Positions 1 to 8,500 of a stretch of DNA of 36,342 nt are shown here, one piece after another. The notes below the pieces were generated by a model. That model was given only the letters and a program-made list of their open reading frames with translations. It was not told where the DNA came from and did no database searches. The DNA is from Neocallimastix lanati (nom. inval.). Lineage: Eukaryota; Neocallimastigomycota; Neocallimastigomycetes; Neocallimastigales; Neocallimastigaceae. Position 1 is the stretch's first letter, and every line of letters starts with the position of its first letter. The stretch is from contig JACVTC010000371.1 in NCBI GenBank assembly GCA_016946835.1, positions 1-36,342 of the forward strand, in the 5' to 3' direction. The position numbers and the translations under genes are program-made.

Positions 1-755
1 CGAAATGAAATTTTGCGAAATGCTCCTTCCCCATTTTTATTATTTAATTTAAACATTAATTTCTCTGTCCAAGAATAATAAATACTAGATTATAGTAATT
101 CTTGAGATCAAAATATGAAAATAAATATTAATTTTAGGAATAAATGTTAGTTTACATTTTAAATAATGATAAGTAAATGTAATTCTTCTAAATAAATAAA
201 ATTTAAATAAAATAATTATTATAAAACATATAAACTATATCTCCCATTTAAAGAACAAACCTTAAAAGAACCGAACCTGAACTTCGTACTTTATCAATAT
301 TATGAATTTTCTATAGTAAACTCTACTAAGTTAATATTCTTCTTTATTAAACTATATTAAATTATTCTCATATTTTCATATTAAAAAGTTTATTATAATA
401 TCATTCTGTATATATATTCCATTTAGAAAATACACCAATAAAATATGATAATGAAGATTTTCTTTTGTTTTATTTTACTATATTTTAGAACACTATATTA
501 TTAATTATATTAATAATGCATACTTTTTATATATACTTTTACATGGTAATACATATACTAATAAACGATTGAACCATATCTGTATCACATTAACAATCAA
601 TCATATATTTATATGATCTAGCCATAATACATTAGATACACAAAATACAATACATAAATTATACATATATTTAATCTAATACTTATACATAAAATATATT
701 ATTAATAGCTATAATTAATATTAAACTTTAATAAATAATTCATAATATTTTAACA
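1..755 (-). mobile_element. 3' LTR region of the outermost Ty1/copia element
   Basis: On the minus strand the copia coding tail ends at 778, is followed by a purine tract, and then by sequence starting TGTTAAAA at 755, the expected LTR start. The far end of the LTR could not be fixed because the second LTR of this element lies outside the window, so the leftmost few hundred bases may be flanking DNA. A TATATAAAAAG motif (plus 523-533) lies about 230 bp into the LTR and could be its TATA box. No open reading frame of interest is seen. The LTR start is well supported by its position after the purine tract; the left limit is not. Confidence 0.6.
523..533 (-). promoter_or_regulatory. Candidate TATA box in copia LTR
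   Basis: The minus strand reads TATATAAAAAG, about 230 bp from the LTR start, a plausible distance for a U3 promoter. The region is very AT-rich, so chance occurrence is likely enough to keep confidence low. Confidence 0.25.
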
Positions 756-767
756 TTCCCCCTAAAG
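756..767 (-). promoter_or_regulatory. Copia polypurine tract
   Basis: The minus strand reads CTTTAGGGGGAA directly before the TGTTAAAA LTR start and just after the pol stop codon (778-780). Composition and position are those of the plus-strand primer of an LTR retrotransposon. Confidence 0.7.
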
Positions 768-777
768 TTTAATATGG

Positions 778-1301
778 TTAAAACTTGGTAAGTATGAATT
801 CTCTGAATTTAGTCATTAATGTATTATTGAGGTATTTAGTAAAACCATCAGCTAAGTTCACATTTGTCCTAATATGTGTCTTATATATTTATAATTAAGT
901 CCCTAATATGGTGATATTTAATGTCAATATTTTTGATTTAGGGTTTATTGTTTGATTGATACAATTCTGAATAGCAGCTTTATTATCTGTTTTTATTTCT
1001 GCATATTTTATGTTCATATTAAGTTCTTTAAAAATATTTTTATACCATAAACAATGTTTTGCACATTCATCTATAGCATAAATATTCGCTTTTCCATAGT
1101 AGAAGTTGATACACAATTTTGTAGTTTTGAATACCAACTTGTGGTGCTCCATTCATCATGGATTATATACCCTGTTGTTGACTTCCTAGTTTCAGTGTCT
1201 CCGCCATAATCTGCGTCAACATAGATGTCAAATGTATTACTATTTTTAAATTTTAAACCATATCTAGGATGACCTTTTAAATACCTGAAAATTTTTATAA
1301 C
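778..1301 (-). pseudogene. Ty1/copia pol C-terminus (RNase H), left fragment, frameshifted
   Basis: Read leftward from 1301, the minus strand resembles the end of a copia polyprotein. First comes the link from RT to RNase H with the FRYLKG stretch, then a YVDADY catalytic Asp region, the RKSTTGY motif, an AIDECAKHCLWY stretch, a TDNKAAIQ stretch, and finally the usual copia ending with NLADGFTK and a TAA at 778-780. These pieces lie in different frames: there are indels near 1105 (before AIDECAKH) and near 940, plus extra disruption near 893. The gene is dead. Its N-terminal continuation is at 35991-36342 on the same strand; roughly 34.7 kb of later insertions separate the halves. A short open stretch at 895-1152 is only part of this fragment. 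Confidence 0.85.
1297..1301. repeat. Left target-site duplication of the split LTR (imperfect)
   Basis: ATAAC here corresponds to ATATC at 35991-35995 with one mismatch. Removing the insertion and one copy joins the two copia halves in frame on the minus strand. That fit is the main reason for choosing these boundaries. Confidence 0.6.
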
Positions 1302-1769
1302 TGTAACAAATCTTAATGTTACTTAAGATTGTTATAAGGTTTTTTTACACAAAAGGTTCTCGACACTAAAGTAATTCAAAATATGTTTTATTAAAATAAG
1401 TTTTTTTTATTAGTAAAAATATAAATTATTATTTTATTAATTAATCATTGTAATATTTTAAATTACTTTAAAATTAATTAATAAAAGCACAAGTAAAAAT
1501 ATTTTATTATGAAATTTTACACCTATTTATAGTTTTTCAGGAAAATTAATTATTTTAAGTTATCAGTTGTTATTAGTAATTATTAGAAATAAAAGAAAAT
1601 TAAAGAAAATTAAAGAAAACAAGTTTTCTTTCTAGAAAATGAATCTTAGATAAAAAATGATAAAAAATATTAATAAAATAGATTTTTCTAGTTTTATCGG
1701 TTCAATTGTTTAACCGATAAACACTAGTAATTTCTTTAATATTCTAGTTATAATAAATAAAAAGTTATT

Positions 1770-1773
1770 AAAA
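1770..1773 (-). terminator. Candidate Pol III terminator of tRNA-like module
   Basis: TTTT on the minus strand, 3 nt after position 73 of the tRNA-like module, with TTTTT at 1759-1763 as a second run. T runs are common here, so this counts only together with the A and B boxes. Confidence 0.35.
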
Positions 1774-1775
1774 TT

Positions 1776-1848
1776 TGTAAAGAGTGGGTGTCGAACCCTA
1801 AGGGTTCAGCCCGATGGTTATGGTAACTTACCATTGAACCATATTTAC
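1776..1848 (-). other. tRNA-like module with A box and B box (73 nt)
   Basis: The minus strand has an A-box match TGGTTCAATGG at tRNA positions 8-18 and a full B-box match GGTTCGACACC at positions 52-62, in the spacing of a 73-nt tRNA gene. The ends pair as an acceptor stem (GTAAATA with TCTTTAC, 6 of 7) with discriminator A. A TTTT run follows 3 nt later (plus 1770-1773) and TTTTT at 1759-1763. D, anticodon and part of the T stem do not pair in cloverleaf fashion. Instead the 5' half folds as GGTT/AACC plus ATGGTAA/TTACCAT. It is therefore a tRNA mimic or degenerate tRNA rather than a usable tRNA. The TATG-tagged Ty3 train begins exactly 17 bp upstream of its first base. Confidence 0.65.
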
Positions 1849-1860
1849 TAATTTACTAGT

Positions 1861-1864
1861 TATG
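1861..1864. repeat. TATG target duplication, copy 1
   Basis: TATG directly before the TGATAAAG start of element 1. The same four bases recur after element 1 (10753-10756), after LTR X (11781-11784), before element 2 (12997-13000) and after element 2 (35975-35978). It lies 13-16 bp upstream of the first base of the tRNA-like module. Confidence 0.85.
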
Positions 1865-2893
1865 TGATAAAGAATGAAGTAATAAATTGATTCTTATTAA
1901 AAACCTTTTAATATAGTCAATGTGATTTTTAAAATATTAATAAATTTATGTATTCTTTACATTAATAATTTTACTATATTATTTGATCTGAAAATTTAAG
2001 TTTATACATAAAATTTAATTTAAATTTATGTTCATTCCTTATAAAGGTAAATTAAATTTATGAGAGTTTAGCAATAACATAGTACTAATTACTTTTAGTA
2101 TTATTTTTCTAAATAAGGAATAATTCCTGTATATAAACAACTTAAATAACTTTATCAATATTTCTGTCTTTCGAATTAAGAAATAATTGAAATGAAAGAA
2201 ATAAATAAAATAAAATTTTCTGTATTTAAAATTGTAAAAGATTTTTCATATATTAATAAATGTATTTTATTTTCTATTATGTCATTCAAATTAATATATA
2301 AGATTACATATTAAATTAGTATCAAAATTAAGTTAAAGTATTCAATTTTATTGTAATACTGCTTCTCTTTTTTTTGTTTAATTCTTATCTATAATGCATC
2401 TTTTATATTATAGATTTATTTTGGTTAATTTGAATATTAGGAAATAATAAAATTTCTATTTATTACAATAAGGAAATAATCAATAAGATTTAAAAATCTA
2501 TTGTTTTTCCATCTCTTCAACTACTTCCAGAGGCTTTGCTACTATTATATCTTCAAAAAGATATAAATTGACTACCTTGGAACCCCTTTTTAGGGGAGAG
2601 AAAAAAAAAAAGAAAATAAAAATAGAAATAATAAAAATAAATAAATAAAAAAAAAATAAATAAAAATAAATAAAAATAATAATAAAAATAAAATAAAAAT
2701 AAAATAAATAAATAAAAATAATAATAAAAATAAAATAAAAATAAAATAAATAAATAAAAATAATAATAAAAATAAAATAAAATTAAAATAAAAATATAAT
2801 AAATAAATAAAAATTATTGTGAAAGAATAAAATTTTTTTTTTTGTGTTTTAATATTATATAATTTTTTTTTTTGAATTCCTCGAACCATAACA
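1865..2893 (+). repeat. 5' LTR of element 1 (1029 bp)
   Basis: Starts TGATAAAG and ends ATAACA. It begins with an inverted repeat TAAAGAAT (1868-1875) / ATTCTTTA (1952-1959). CCCC TTTTTA GGGG (about 2583-2596) forms a short hairpin, followed by about 220 bp of A-rich sequence with a 42-bp period (AAAAT/AAAT blocks, about three copies). No ORF here is credible; the Phe-rich reverse reading frame at 2590-2952 is a by-product of that repeat. Confidence 0.93.
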
Positions 2894-2900
2894 TAAAGTT

Positions 2901-2918
2901 TGGTGGAGATATCGGGGA
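2901..2918 (+). promoter_or_regulatory. Primer binding site of element 1
   Basis: TGGTGGAGATATCGGGGA begins 7 nt after the LTR. TGG is the complement of a tRNA CCA end; the rest implies a tRNA 3' end of TATCTCC, discriminator A, CCA. The tRNA could not be identified; Leu-type acceptors of the form GGAGA would fit. Element 2 has the same site. Confidence 0.8.
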
Positions 2919-2965
2919 TTTCAAAATTAAAAACTAATATTAAAACATACACAATAATTTTATTT

Positions 2966-3013
<48 letters not shown>

Positions 3014-3806
3014 TTTTTACAATAATATAGAAATATAATATATACATAAATAAATATTAATAATTTAAAGTAGCACCTACGTCCTTACTATATTAGTTGG
3101 ATAAATAATTTCATTCAACAAAGTTGTTATATTTCTGTTTGTGCAAGAGAAACAGTGTGATATAAAACTTTGAAATATTTATTCCTGTCAAGTACTAATT
3201 AGTAAGAATAATAATTTAATTATATTATACATTTATTCATTAATATAAGAATACTTTTATACAATTTATAACTTATTGTAATCGGCGGCTGTTGGATGAA
3301 AAACTCCTTAGCTTAAGGCTTTGTTACAATTAAGTGTATATAGTAATTCGTATTTATATTATCGACTAAATTATATTATAATTGAAATTATAAATTCAAA
3401 TTTATAAATATATACATATATATAGTATCTATACATTGATACCAAGACTGTTGATATATATAGATATAAAAATTAGACGTTTATATTAGAGAATAGGAGA
3501 AGGATTGCTTTACACATAGGGAGGTAGTAGAGCATTATTGAATAAGGTTTAGTGATACAAGTGATAACAGAATAGAAAAAGTGGTAAGGTCCCGTGTTCG
3601 TACAGGCACACACTACTCTGTTATATTCACTATTCTGACGGTTCAATAGTGGAGGTCGAACGGCCCTGTAAAGAATCTGCGGATCCGAAAATAATATAAA
3701 GCTAATAATATATATATAAGAAATATTTATAAATTTTCCATATTAATTTTTTTTAATTTAGCAATTAATTTATTCCGTGCTACATATAAGAAATTCTAGT
3801 GTACTG

Positions 3807-3849
<43 letters not shown>

Positions 3850-4449
3850 TTGTTTACTGTTCTTACTCTGTGGTTAAGTGAAATTGAGCCAAAGAAGAAA
3901 GACTACTATATTTTTTTTTACTACCTGTTTAATTTGGTTGTCGAGGTGTATCTTGAACCAAATAATTATCATTATAAGTGGTCGAAGTGTCATTCGAGCT
4001 TATAACCTTAATATAATTATATCTTCTATTGGTGATCGAAAGATATTCGAACCAATAATATAAAATTTCCTTAGGTGGTCGAGTGTTATTCGAACCTAAA
4101 AATATATTTCTTGTAGGTGGTCGAAGTGTATTTCGAACCTCATATAAATAACTATAAAGATATAATTTAATAAACAATAATTATAAAATATTTTAATCTT
4201 GGATATCAAAATAAAACAAAACAAAAAAACAAAAACAAAAACAAAAACAAAAACAAAAACAAAAAAAAAAAACAAAAAAAAAAAAAAAAAAAAACAAAAA
4301 AAAAAAAAAAAAAAAAATTTTACTTATTTTTTTTTATCTCTGAAGTGTTTGTAAACTTACCTATTTTTTTTTCTAATCTCTGAAGTGTTTGTAAACTTAT
4401 AAATTCTAATACTATATTATATATATCTATAACATACTCACACACACAA

Positions 4450-4486
<37 letters not shown>

Positions 4487-4544
4487 TATTATTTTTATTT
4501 TGAATATTTTACCTATATTACTGTATAATTTCTACTCAAGAAAT
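2919..4544 (+). other. Untranslated leader of element 1
   Basis: No gene. It holds four long A tracts (about 2971-3009, 3813-3845, 4261-4317, 4452-4482), a CAAAAA repeat (about 4214-4262), a GC-richer stretch at about 3580-3690, and a 40-bp direct repeat of ATCTCTGAAGTGTTTGTAAA (starting about 4336 and 4376). A set of five related stem-loops at 3934-4140 is listed separately. The long homopolymers are assembly-sensitive, so the exact leader length is uncertain. Confidence 0.7.
3934..4140 (+). repeat. Array of five TCGAA/TTCGA stem-loops in leader of element 1
   Basis: Five short stem-loops at 3934-3961, 3972-4005, 4028-4056, 4071-4099 and 4115-4140, each built as GGT.GTCGA(A)...TTCGAACC. Flanking bases change together and keep pairing: TTATAAG/CTTATAA in the second, ATTGGT/ACCAAT in the third, TTAGGT/ACCTAA in the fourth. 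This is compensatory change between repeat units and suggests a selected RNA structure, such as a packaging or dimer signal. That role is inference. Confidence 0.65.
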
Positions 4545-5504
4545 ATGGCTTCAGTTACTAATGATACTACTAATGTTCCTTCATTTAAAGATCTTAAAAA
4601 GGAACTAAAATATGTTGATAAATTAAACAAGGACCATTTGGATATAAAATCTTGGGCTTCTGAAATTGAGTTATGGATCCAATTACAAAATATCACTGAT
4701 CCAAAAACTATTTTTGTTGCTTGCCTATTAACGTCTACTGGTGAACCAAGACAAATTATCCAAGAATTAGAACTACCTGCTACTACAGCAGAAGAAGATG
4801 TAGAATTGAATGGTTCCACTGATACTGGTGAGATGTCAGGATCTAGCACCAGTAGCTCTACTAGTTCAAGTAGTTCTAGTAATGATAGTGTTAGAACTAA
4901 CCGTTATCCTTCTTTTGTCGAGATCGTCAACGCTCTTGAAGTATTCTATGGGGCAAAGGAAGATCAGAATACCTTATTAAGAGAATTGCGTGCTCTTAAA
5001 ATTGGTAGAAATGAAAAAGTAAGGGATTTTAATAAAAGATATCGGACATTATATTTAAAATTAGATAAAACTCACAAAAAACAAATCAGTATCTTGGACT
5101 ATGCTGATGCACTTGAGAATAATATTGAGGCCTGGAAAAGAGTAACTTTAATTGATGATATACCACTTTCAAAGGCTTATGAAATTGCAGAAAAAGTGGA
5201 TAGACTTGCTGTGAGGTTACATCGTGTACCAAGTCCTAATAGAAATGTTTCCAACAATAATAATAATAATTATAATAAGAGTCGTAGTTCACCACCAAGA
5301 AATACTTATGAAAACAGGGACAATAGGAAAGTTTCTGATGAAAGTGAAAGGGAGAACCTTACACGTGGACCAAGAAACTCTACCGTCAAAACCTGTTTCT
5401 TCTGTAAGGAACCTGGACATTATCAACAACATTGTCCCAAACTACAAGCCATTATAGAAGAAAATAAGAAACTGATTTTTTCCAAAGGACCTTTAAACCA
5501 GTAG
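4545..5504 (+). CDS. gag: Gag of element 1 (capsid and nucleocapsid)
   Basis: A 319-residue Gag starting at the first ATG (4545, MASVTNDT). The frame is open further upstream to about 4500 but has no earlier ATG. The N-terminal half resembles element 2 Gag in the stretches around SWASEIELW and LLRELRALKI, a capsid-type retrotransposon Gag region. After a Ser-rich linker and a basic Asn-rich stretch, one CCHC zinc knuckle (CFFCKEPGHYQQHC) near the C-terminus would bind genomic RNA. Gag assembles virus-like particles in the cytoplasm. The ORF ends TTA AAC CAG TAG; the heptamer just before the stop is the frameshift site feeding pol. It overlaps the pol frame by about 36 nt. Confidence 0.9.
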   Translation: MASVTNDTTNVPSFKDLKKELKYVDKLNKDHLDIKSWASEIELWIQLQNITDPKTIFVACLLTSTGEPRQIIQELELPATTAEEDVELNGSTDTGEMSGSSTSSSTSSSSSSNDSVRTNRYPSFVEIVNALEVFYGAKEDQNTLLRELRALKIGRNEKVRDFNKRYRTLYLKLDKTHKKQISILDYADALENNIEAWKRVTLIDDIPLSKAYEIAEKVDRLAVRLHRVPSPNRNVSNNNNNNYNKSRSSPPRNTYENRDNRKVSDESERENLTRGPRNSTVKTCFFCKEPGHYQQHCPKLQAIIEENKKLIFSKGPLNQ

Positions 5505-5524
5505 AAGGGAGAGGAAGCACTCCC
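5492..5524 (+). promoter_or_regulatory. -1 programmed frameshift signal of element 1
   Basis: TTTAAAC (5492-5498) is read in the Gag frame as T TTA AAC, the classic -1 slippery pattern X XXY YYZ. An 8-nt spacer containing the Gag stop follows, then GGGAG (5507-5511), an 8-nt loop and CTCCC (5520-5524). Pol is in the -1 frame and open through this point. Geometry is identical in elements 2 and 3. Confidence 0.85.
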
Positions 5525-8500
5525 ATCAAAAAAATAGCTTCATTAAAATATACTTCCAATTCTTCTGATGCAGAAAGTAAAGACTACAGAGTGGATTATA
5601 CTATCAAAAGTCATGATCAGGTAGGAGAATATTTTGTCGGTGCGGCAAAAAGAAAACTTGATGAAAGTGATGTTGAGTTAGATAATGGAAAAGGAAGGAA
5701 AATTCATAAAAACCTACGTGATAATCCACGACCTATAAACACTCCTGCATTAAGAAAAAGAAAAGAAAGAGAATTGGAAACTGAAGAGGTGATACCTCAT
5801 AAGAAACAGTTGCAAACATCAATAATTATGCAACCAAATATCAATAAAGAAAAGAAAATTGAAAAAGCAATACGTGATAAAGAAAGATTTTTGAAATCTA
5901 GTACTAATTCTAAAGAATTCGAAACTGCATCATCCAGTCAGTCTAATGTAAACTTAATTACTAATAAAGAGGAAATAACTTCAAAAGTTGATAATGTAGA
6001 AGCTCCAAGGGAAATTAACCAAACTAGAGAAAGAAAAAAAGACAAAAATAATAATAATAATACTAGTAATCCTAATAATAGTAACAACGGAACTATTAGA
6101 AAAACCCCAGTCGTAAATGATAATAATAATAATAATACTATTAATATTAATAATAATGAAACTATTATCGATAATAATCATGTAACGAATAATAAAAATA
6201 TATTAAATAAATTAATTAATACAGATGGTATTAATAATAATAATAATAATGATAATAATAATAGTATGAAAATACCTCGGGTAAATCGAATTATTAAAAT
6301 GCTTTCTAATTATAAGGAATATGATGTATGGGATGATTTAAGCAATACCAAGTGTAATATTACCTTTGGACAGCTTTGGAATGCTGCGCCTAAAATAAGA
6401 AGTCAAGTTTCCCAAGGTTTAAAACTAGAAAAAGCCACCACTAATGTTGTTGGCGCTATTAATAATGTAGTTGCTACTACAACATTAGTTAATAATGTTG
6501 ATCATAACTATAAAAGTAAAAGTACAGAAATAACAGAGGAGGATATTGCAATGGTAGATGCCTCTGTTGATGGTGTATCTGGAAAATTACTTATTGATAC
6601 GTGTAGTAATTTAAATATTATGTCACAAAAATATTATAATTCTCTACCATACCAATATACCGCTGTTGGTCATAGTTGTGGTAGAATAATGCTTGCCACT
6701 AGAGACGATGAATACTCTGAAGGAATAGTCGTTAGGATACCTGTGAAAATTAATGAGCTTTCATTGTTAATTGATTTCCGAATTGTAGAAAAAGAGGAAC
6801 CATTTTATGACATGCTAATTAATTTAAAAACTATAGTTGATAATAGATTATTTATTAATCCCTTAAATAATTGCTTATGTAAATATAACATGGATGGTAC
6901 TATCAGTTCTATTACACCAATAAATAATTCTGCAATTGACGAAAAATATATTTGTAGTGTTAACAAATTACTTGAGGATAATAGTAAGGAAAAATATGCT
7001 GGTGGGGAATTAAAGAAATTAGAAGGATTACCACCTATGGAATATATACATAATACAATATTTATGAATACTCTAAATGAAAAATATAGAACTGATATAA
7101 TACACCTATTAGAGGACAATATAGAAATTGTTGCTACGTCGTCTGAGGAATTAACACCATCATTGCTTTCACCACACAAAATAAATCTAAAAGCTGGTAC
7201 CAAACCTATAAAACAAAGAGCTTATCGGCTAACAAAATTAAAGACAGATATTTTAAAGGAAGAATTAACTAAGTTAATTAATAAAAAGTTAATTGAGCCT
7301 TCAAATTCTGAATGGTCTTCGCCTATTGTTCTAGTACCAAAGCCTAATGGGAAATGGCGTATGTGTGTAGATTATAGGAAGGTTAATGACTCTACTATAA
7401 AGGATTCTTATTCTATACCATACATTGATGAAATTTTTGATAGTCTCAATGGTGCAACTATCTTCACTACCATTGACTTATACTCTGGATATCACCAAAT
7501 TTTAATGGAGGAAGAAAGTATTGGTATAACAACTTTCACCACTAAGTTTGGTAACTACCAATTTAAAGTTATGCCATTTGGTCTAACCAACGCTCCTGCA
7601 ACCTTTCAAAGAGAAATGAATAGAATCCTATTTCCTTTAATAGGAAAGTGTGTTTATAATTTTATCGATGATATACTTATATACTCTAAAACAGTTGAAG
7701 AACACCTCCAACATATTCAACAAGTTTTATCCATACTCAAAGAAAATAGATTAAAACTTAATATTGAAAAGTGTCACTTCATGAAAACAGAAGTGAATGT
7801 TTTGGGGCATAGATTAACCACTAAAGGCTTAAAACCTCTTGATAGTAAAATCGAGGTTATCAGAGATTGGAAATCCCCTCAGGACATCCATGAATTACGT
7901 TCATTTTTAGGAGCTGTTGGATACTATAGAAATTTCATCGATAAATATTCACAAATTACTGCGTGTTTGTGTAAATTATTAAGGAAAGGTGTGAAGTATG
8001 TTTGGACTAGTGAACACCAAAAATCGTTTGAAGTACTGAAAGAAAAACTAATAAATGCACCCATATTAAGTTTCCCTCAGTTTGATAAAGAATTTATTAT
8101 ACGTACCGATGCTTCTTATGATGGAATAGGAGGTGTGTTATTACAAAAAGATAATGAAACTGGAAAAGAACACCCTATTCACTTTATTAGTAGAAGTTTG
8201 ACCAGAGCAGAAAAGCATTATGGTATAACGGACCTAGAAGGTGCTGCCCTATATTATTGTATAACTAAATTAAAACCGTATATAGATGGAAATCCAATAC
8301 CAACTATTGTATATACGGACCATAAACCGTTACTAGGGTTGTTCAAAAATAAGGAACCACATAATGCAAGGCAAACTAGATGGTGTTTGACAGCTAGTAT
8401 GCTTGGTGTAGACATTAGATATGAAACCGGTAAAAAGAATGTGCTTGCTGATGCCCTATCCCGAATGAAAAATAATAAAGAAAATGTAGTTTTAGCTACG

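Larger units (their letters stand above)
1302..1864 (-). mobile_element. Solo LTR carrying a tRNA-like module (main part; last 12 bp at 35979-35990)
   Basis: The sequence starts TGTAACAAA here and ends TTTCGTTACA at 35990, giving TG...CA ends with 6-bp inverted repeats (TGTAAC/GTTACA) and a near-perfect 5-bp duplication in the copia host. Removing the later TATG-flanked insertions gives an LTR of about 575 bp. A perfect inverted repeat AATCTTAA/TTAAGATT lies near the start, and TCGGTT/AACCGA at about 1698-1717. It shares CTAGTAATTTCTT (1724-1736) and the following tRNA-like block with the LTR of element 4 (19483-19495 onward), so the two LTRs look like distant relatives. Orientation is taken from that similarity. 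No internal coding region remains. Confidence 0.65.

Noticed and set aside
895-1152. Stand-alone 85-residue gene
   Set aside because: It is part of the RNase H end of a copia pol; neighbouring frames continue the same domain on both sides, so it is a frameshifted fragment.
1776-1848. Functional tRNA gene on the minus strand
   Set aside because: A and B boxes, length and acceptor stem fit, but D stem, anticodon stem and two T-stem pairs do not pair and no anticodon loop is convincing. It is kept as a tRNA-like module.
2590-2952. Phe/Leu-rich membrane-like protein on the minus strand
   Set aside because: The reading is produced by AAAAT/AAAT repeats in the element 1 LTR; no start context or domain supports it.
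4500-4544. Gag of element 1 starting near 4500
   Set aside because: The first codon there is TTG; the first ATG is at 4545 and gives an N-terminus comparable to element 2 Gag.
5492-5510. +1 frameshift as in yeast Ty3
   Set aside because: Pol is in the -1 frame relative to Gag in elements 1, 2 and 3, and a standard -1 heptamer is present in phase.
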